Below are positions 5,801-6,146 of a stretch of 6,146 bases of DNA, in pieces. Origin of the DNA: an uncultured Lewinella sp. (GTDB lineage Bacteria; Bacteroidota; Bacteroidia; Chitinophagales; Saprospiraceae); the NCBI GenBank assembly GCA_938021455.1, contig CALIGP010000306.1:1-6146 (forward strand). Reading direction: 5' to 3'. The first letter of the stretch is position 1; each line of letters begins with the position of its first letter. Under the pieces are notes generated by a model. That model searched no databases and was not told where the DNA came from. It worked only from the letters and a program-made list of their open reading frames with translations. The position numbers were made by a program, and so were the translations under genes.

Positions 5801-6146
5801 TTTCGGGCTTGTCAGGTGGTACTTATACCGTTACCGTAACGGACAGTAATGGTTGTGAAGAAACGATAAGCTTCACCTTGACCCAGCCAAGTCAAATCAA
5901 TCTTGACGAGACCATTGTCGACGTTGATTGCTCAGGTCAAAACAATGGTAGTATATCCGTTAGTGTTACCGGAGGAACCAGACCTCGACTTGGCTATACT
6001 TATAGATGGAGTAATGGTGCTGCGACACCAAGTATTACGGGCCTTTCTGGAGGAAACTATTCTCTGACGGTAACGGACGCAAATGGTTGTATTGCTACTG
6101 CTACTTATCCGGTAGAAGAGCCCAATCCACTTTCTGTGACGGCCAG
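2803..6146 (+). CDS. Giant SprB-repeat surface adhesin, 3' end missing
   Basis: The open frame runs 1114 complete codons from the ATG at 2803 to the right edge with no stop, so only the N-terminal part is seen. An in-frame TAG at 2779-2781 limits the start; the ATG at 2812 is an equally good choice and gives a cleaner signal peptide (Met-Arg-Ser-Phe-Trp, hydrophobic core, VQGQA). After a short leader come divergent SprB-like modules (about residues 56-117, 140-230, 244-302), an Ig-like module (327-420), one canonical SprB repeat (425-475), a second Ig-like module (about 491-612), two PKD-like modules (617-675, 703-773), another SprB-like module (798-866) and three tandem SprB repeats (892-942, 968-1018, 1043-1096). 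SprB-type proteins are cell-surface adhesins moved along the cell during gliding and exported by the type IX system; that role is inferred here because the C-terminal sorting domain is not visible. The protein is rich in Thr, Ser, Gly, Asn and Cys and almost lacks lysine. Confidence 0.92.
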   Translation, partial: MTGMRSFWTVVFLTIGFFFYSLSVQGQAVELQETIEPGEVFFSDQMEDAKSLPSSCGAIGGVSNLSRACSNSSAFGWFQFSPFGGSTVEWSSGQTTARIEPFPNGIYTATVTDAFGWEDEIRVIASPPVKTYFRHRNETCAGANDGHVSIASGSSCEPLTLTFERLSPNPQVLYSDATGAPDAFGRYRWGGGGNSAISYSSDAIPPGNYRVQYVRAGGSIQSFFNIESGPTITADIVTLQAAECGANNGSARVDIRRNGFLIANPVAEGYTISWSNGGTAAQNNTLPPGNVSVTVEGPRCGCDDSDSDVIDEIDITSPGTISSFTTEFCGVDPDGQFIFSDAPATANGSGTITYLWEQRINSGAWTTAPFSNTGLTYDPQTSTQTRSFRRGAYLGSCGPEYSNVVTHNVYANPFANITINTQPSCGNNDGQLTAQGFEGGGGPYTYAWSNGGSGANQTGLAEGTYTVTVTDANGCTDTDTETLVDETPTLTSAGCIEFINSCPSGDFFIFLCGDTPSSPARLLEGQAGSCDDGSQPLYQWFINTVGNINSATPISGATGINYNVPAGTVPTGQNRFFWRRAHCDCTDPATAGSYTSYAGIAYSGLTVDLTASPMNICVGESTNLAVSLVIPGHTDGSNVYSYSWSPNTGSTGGTATVSPTSTTTYTVTVTDNLGCDDIQSVTVNVTDLDQPNINHPNEFTYYCEGEDVTYSISSGTFQPGAFYSWDFDIFNDAIASPRTATGPGPHTVTYTNPSAGTQRIIPITRVTVSLNGCTEENTTSALFYTEPITSFQAFDAACGQSTGSIFVNWQGNPGINGSNAGIEFSINNGNNWTQTGTGTTSGSYTFDDLPAGDYNVWVRYRAGPRCETYLGLAEIDDRPNPTLNGLVVNVGCFGENTGSISLLVNSGTPNYSFNWSDGSRGQSRSNLFAGSYTATVTDANGCTDSRTFTVSQPSQALTLGGSISQPSCSYTNNGSINLTVSGGTPGYSYEWSNGGRGQDLSGLSGGTYTVTVTDSNGCEETISFTLTQPSQINLDETIVDVDCSGQNNGSISVSVTGGTRPRLGYTYRWSNGAATPSITGLSGGNYSLTVTDANGCIATATYPVEEPNPLSVTA
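3007..3153 (+). repeat. Divergent SprB-like module near the N-terminus
   Basis: Residues 69-117 keep the SprB core: an EWSSG turn, a GIYTATVTDAFG strand and the usual length, starting with Cys69. The Cys expected after the TVTDxxG segment is Trp117. An extra Cys at residue 56 lies just upstream. The module looks like a degenerate copy of the canonical repeats seen later in the protein. Confidence 0.6.
3220..3492 (+). repeat. Degenerate SprB-like module
   Basis: Residues 140-230 open with Cys, Ala-Gly-Ala-Asn-Asp-Gly and a beta strand, as SprB repeats do, and later have an IPPGNYRVQYV segment matching the xLxxGxYxVxV strand. The central part is expanded and the closing Cys is missing. The assignment rests on these two ends only. 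Confidence 0.4.
3532..3708 (+). repeat. Divergent SprB-like module
   Basis: Residues 244-302 show Cys-Gly-Ala-Asn-Asn-Gly-Ser at the start, ISWSNGG in the middle, LPPGNVSVTVEG and a closing Cys-Gly-Cys. This matches the SprB layout with a longer first loop. An Asp/Ser-rich linker (DDSDSDVIDEID) follows. Confidence 0.6.
3787..4056 (+). other. Ig-like module of the adhesin
   Basis: Residues about 329-418 have the pattern of Ig-like modules common in Bacteroidota surface proteins: an opening Cys, a YLWEQ core Trp, a Trp-containing turn, GLTYDP, paired arginines in RSFRRGAY, a second Cys (GSCG) and EYSNVV before the final strand. Such modules usually act as spacers or ligand-binding units; no ligand can be named. 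Confidence 0.5.
4075..4227 (+). repeat. Canonical SprB repeat, isolated copy
   Basis: Residues 425-475 form a textbook SprB repeat: CGNNDGQL, a Gly-rich PYTYAWSNGG core, GLAEGTYTVTVTDANG and a final Cys. The two bounding cysteines are exactly 50 residues apart. It lies alone between two Ig-like modules, far from the tandem array near the right edge. Confidence 0.9.
4285..4560 (+). other. Second Ig-like module, cysteine-rich
   Basis: Residues about 495-586 show a YQWFIN core Trp, a Pro-Ile-Ser-Gly-Ala-Thr-Gly stretch, INYNVP, and NRFFWRRAHCDC. The paired arginines after an aromatic strand match the first Ig-like module, so the two are probably related. Several extra cysteines precede the Trp. 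Confidence 0.45.
4651..4827 (+). other. PKD-like module
   Basis: Residues 617-675 read CVGESTNL, a YSYSWSP core, a Gly/Thr-rich loop, and VSPTSTTTYTVTVTDNLG followed by Cys. This is the PKD-like or gliding-type Ig module found in very many secreted Bacteroidota proteins. The DNA of its VTVTD segment contains the palindrome GTTACGGTAAC at 4801-4811. Confidence 0.7.
4909..5121 (+). other. Divergent PKD-like module
   Basis: Residues 703-773 begin with CEGEDVTYSI and contain YSWDFD, the PKD core tryptophan with following acidic residues, then a PHTVTYTNP strand and a final VTVSLNGC. Cys703 and Cys773 bound it. Confidence 0.5.
5194..5400 (+). repeat. SprB-like module with an expanded core
   Basis: Residues 798-866 start CGQSTGSIFV, continue through EFSINNGNNW and close with a DDLPAGDYNVWVRY strand and Cys866. 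The start and end match SprB repeats, while the EFSINNG core replaces the usual WSNG. This variant is common in large Bacteroidota adhesins. Confidence 0.6.
5476..6090 (+). repeat. Tandem array of three SprB repeats
   Basis: Three canonical SprB repeats lie in tandem: residues 892-942 (DNA 5476-5628), 968-1018 (5704-5856) and 1043-1096 (5929-6090). Each has NxGSI, a Tyr/Ser-rich strand before WSNG or WSDG, LxxGxY, TVTDxNG and bounding cysteines. The linkers between copies carry QPSQ, and the start-to-start period is 75 or 76 residues. The third copy has a 3-residue insertion in its GGT-to-YTY loop. A linker (EEPNPL) follows the third copy at the window edge, so a further repeat is expected. 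Confidence 0.9.

Noticed and set aside
4069..6146. CRISPR-like periodic repeats
   Set aside because: The period is about 225 bases, the copies are diverged at the DNA level, and they are in-frame protein repeats.

Overview
The window reads as a piece of a Bacteroidota chromosome. Three long genes all encode exported proteins: two predicted outer-membrane beta-barrels and one very large surface protein built from SprB-type repeats, the family known from gliding-motility adhesins of Flavobacterium and relatives. There are no Shine-Dalgarno sequences at the starts, which fits that phylum. The mid-range GC content and the Ig/PKD/SprB mix would suit Saprospiria-like or Cytophaga-like marine bacteria, but this placement is inference from style and not from a marker gene.

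Layout, left to right. (1) 75-611 (+) encodes a small outer-membrane beta-barrel of 178 residues with a signal peptide and a C-terminal Phe. (2) 612-704 is a short convergent gap. It holds a perfect 14-bp inverted repeat whose right arm ends on the base before the stop codon of the next gene. (3) 705-2459 (-) encodes a 584-residue exported protein, probably a large outer-membrane beta-barrel. (4) 2460-2802 is a 343-base divergent intergenic region with several small inverted and direct repeats but no convincing promoter match. (5) 2803 to the right edge (+) is an open frame of 1114 complete codons with no stop, so the gene continues beyond the window. It begins with a signal peptide and then carries SprB-like, Ig-like and PKD-like modules, ending in a tandem run of three canonical SprB repeats that is evidently still going at the edge.

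How the genes may work together is inferred. The large protein should be exported by Sec and then, as for other SprB-like adhesins, by the type IX secretion system to the cell surface. The C-terminal sorting domain that would prove this lies outside the window. The divergent beta-barrel could be an unrelated neighbour or a surface partner. The most notable observations are the lysine-free stretch of 984 residues in the adhesin, its exact Cys-to-Cys repeat spacing, and the inverted repeat between the convergent genes. I found no RNA gene, CRISPR array, insertion sequence or clearly novel multi-gene system.
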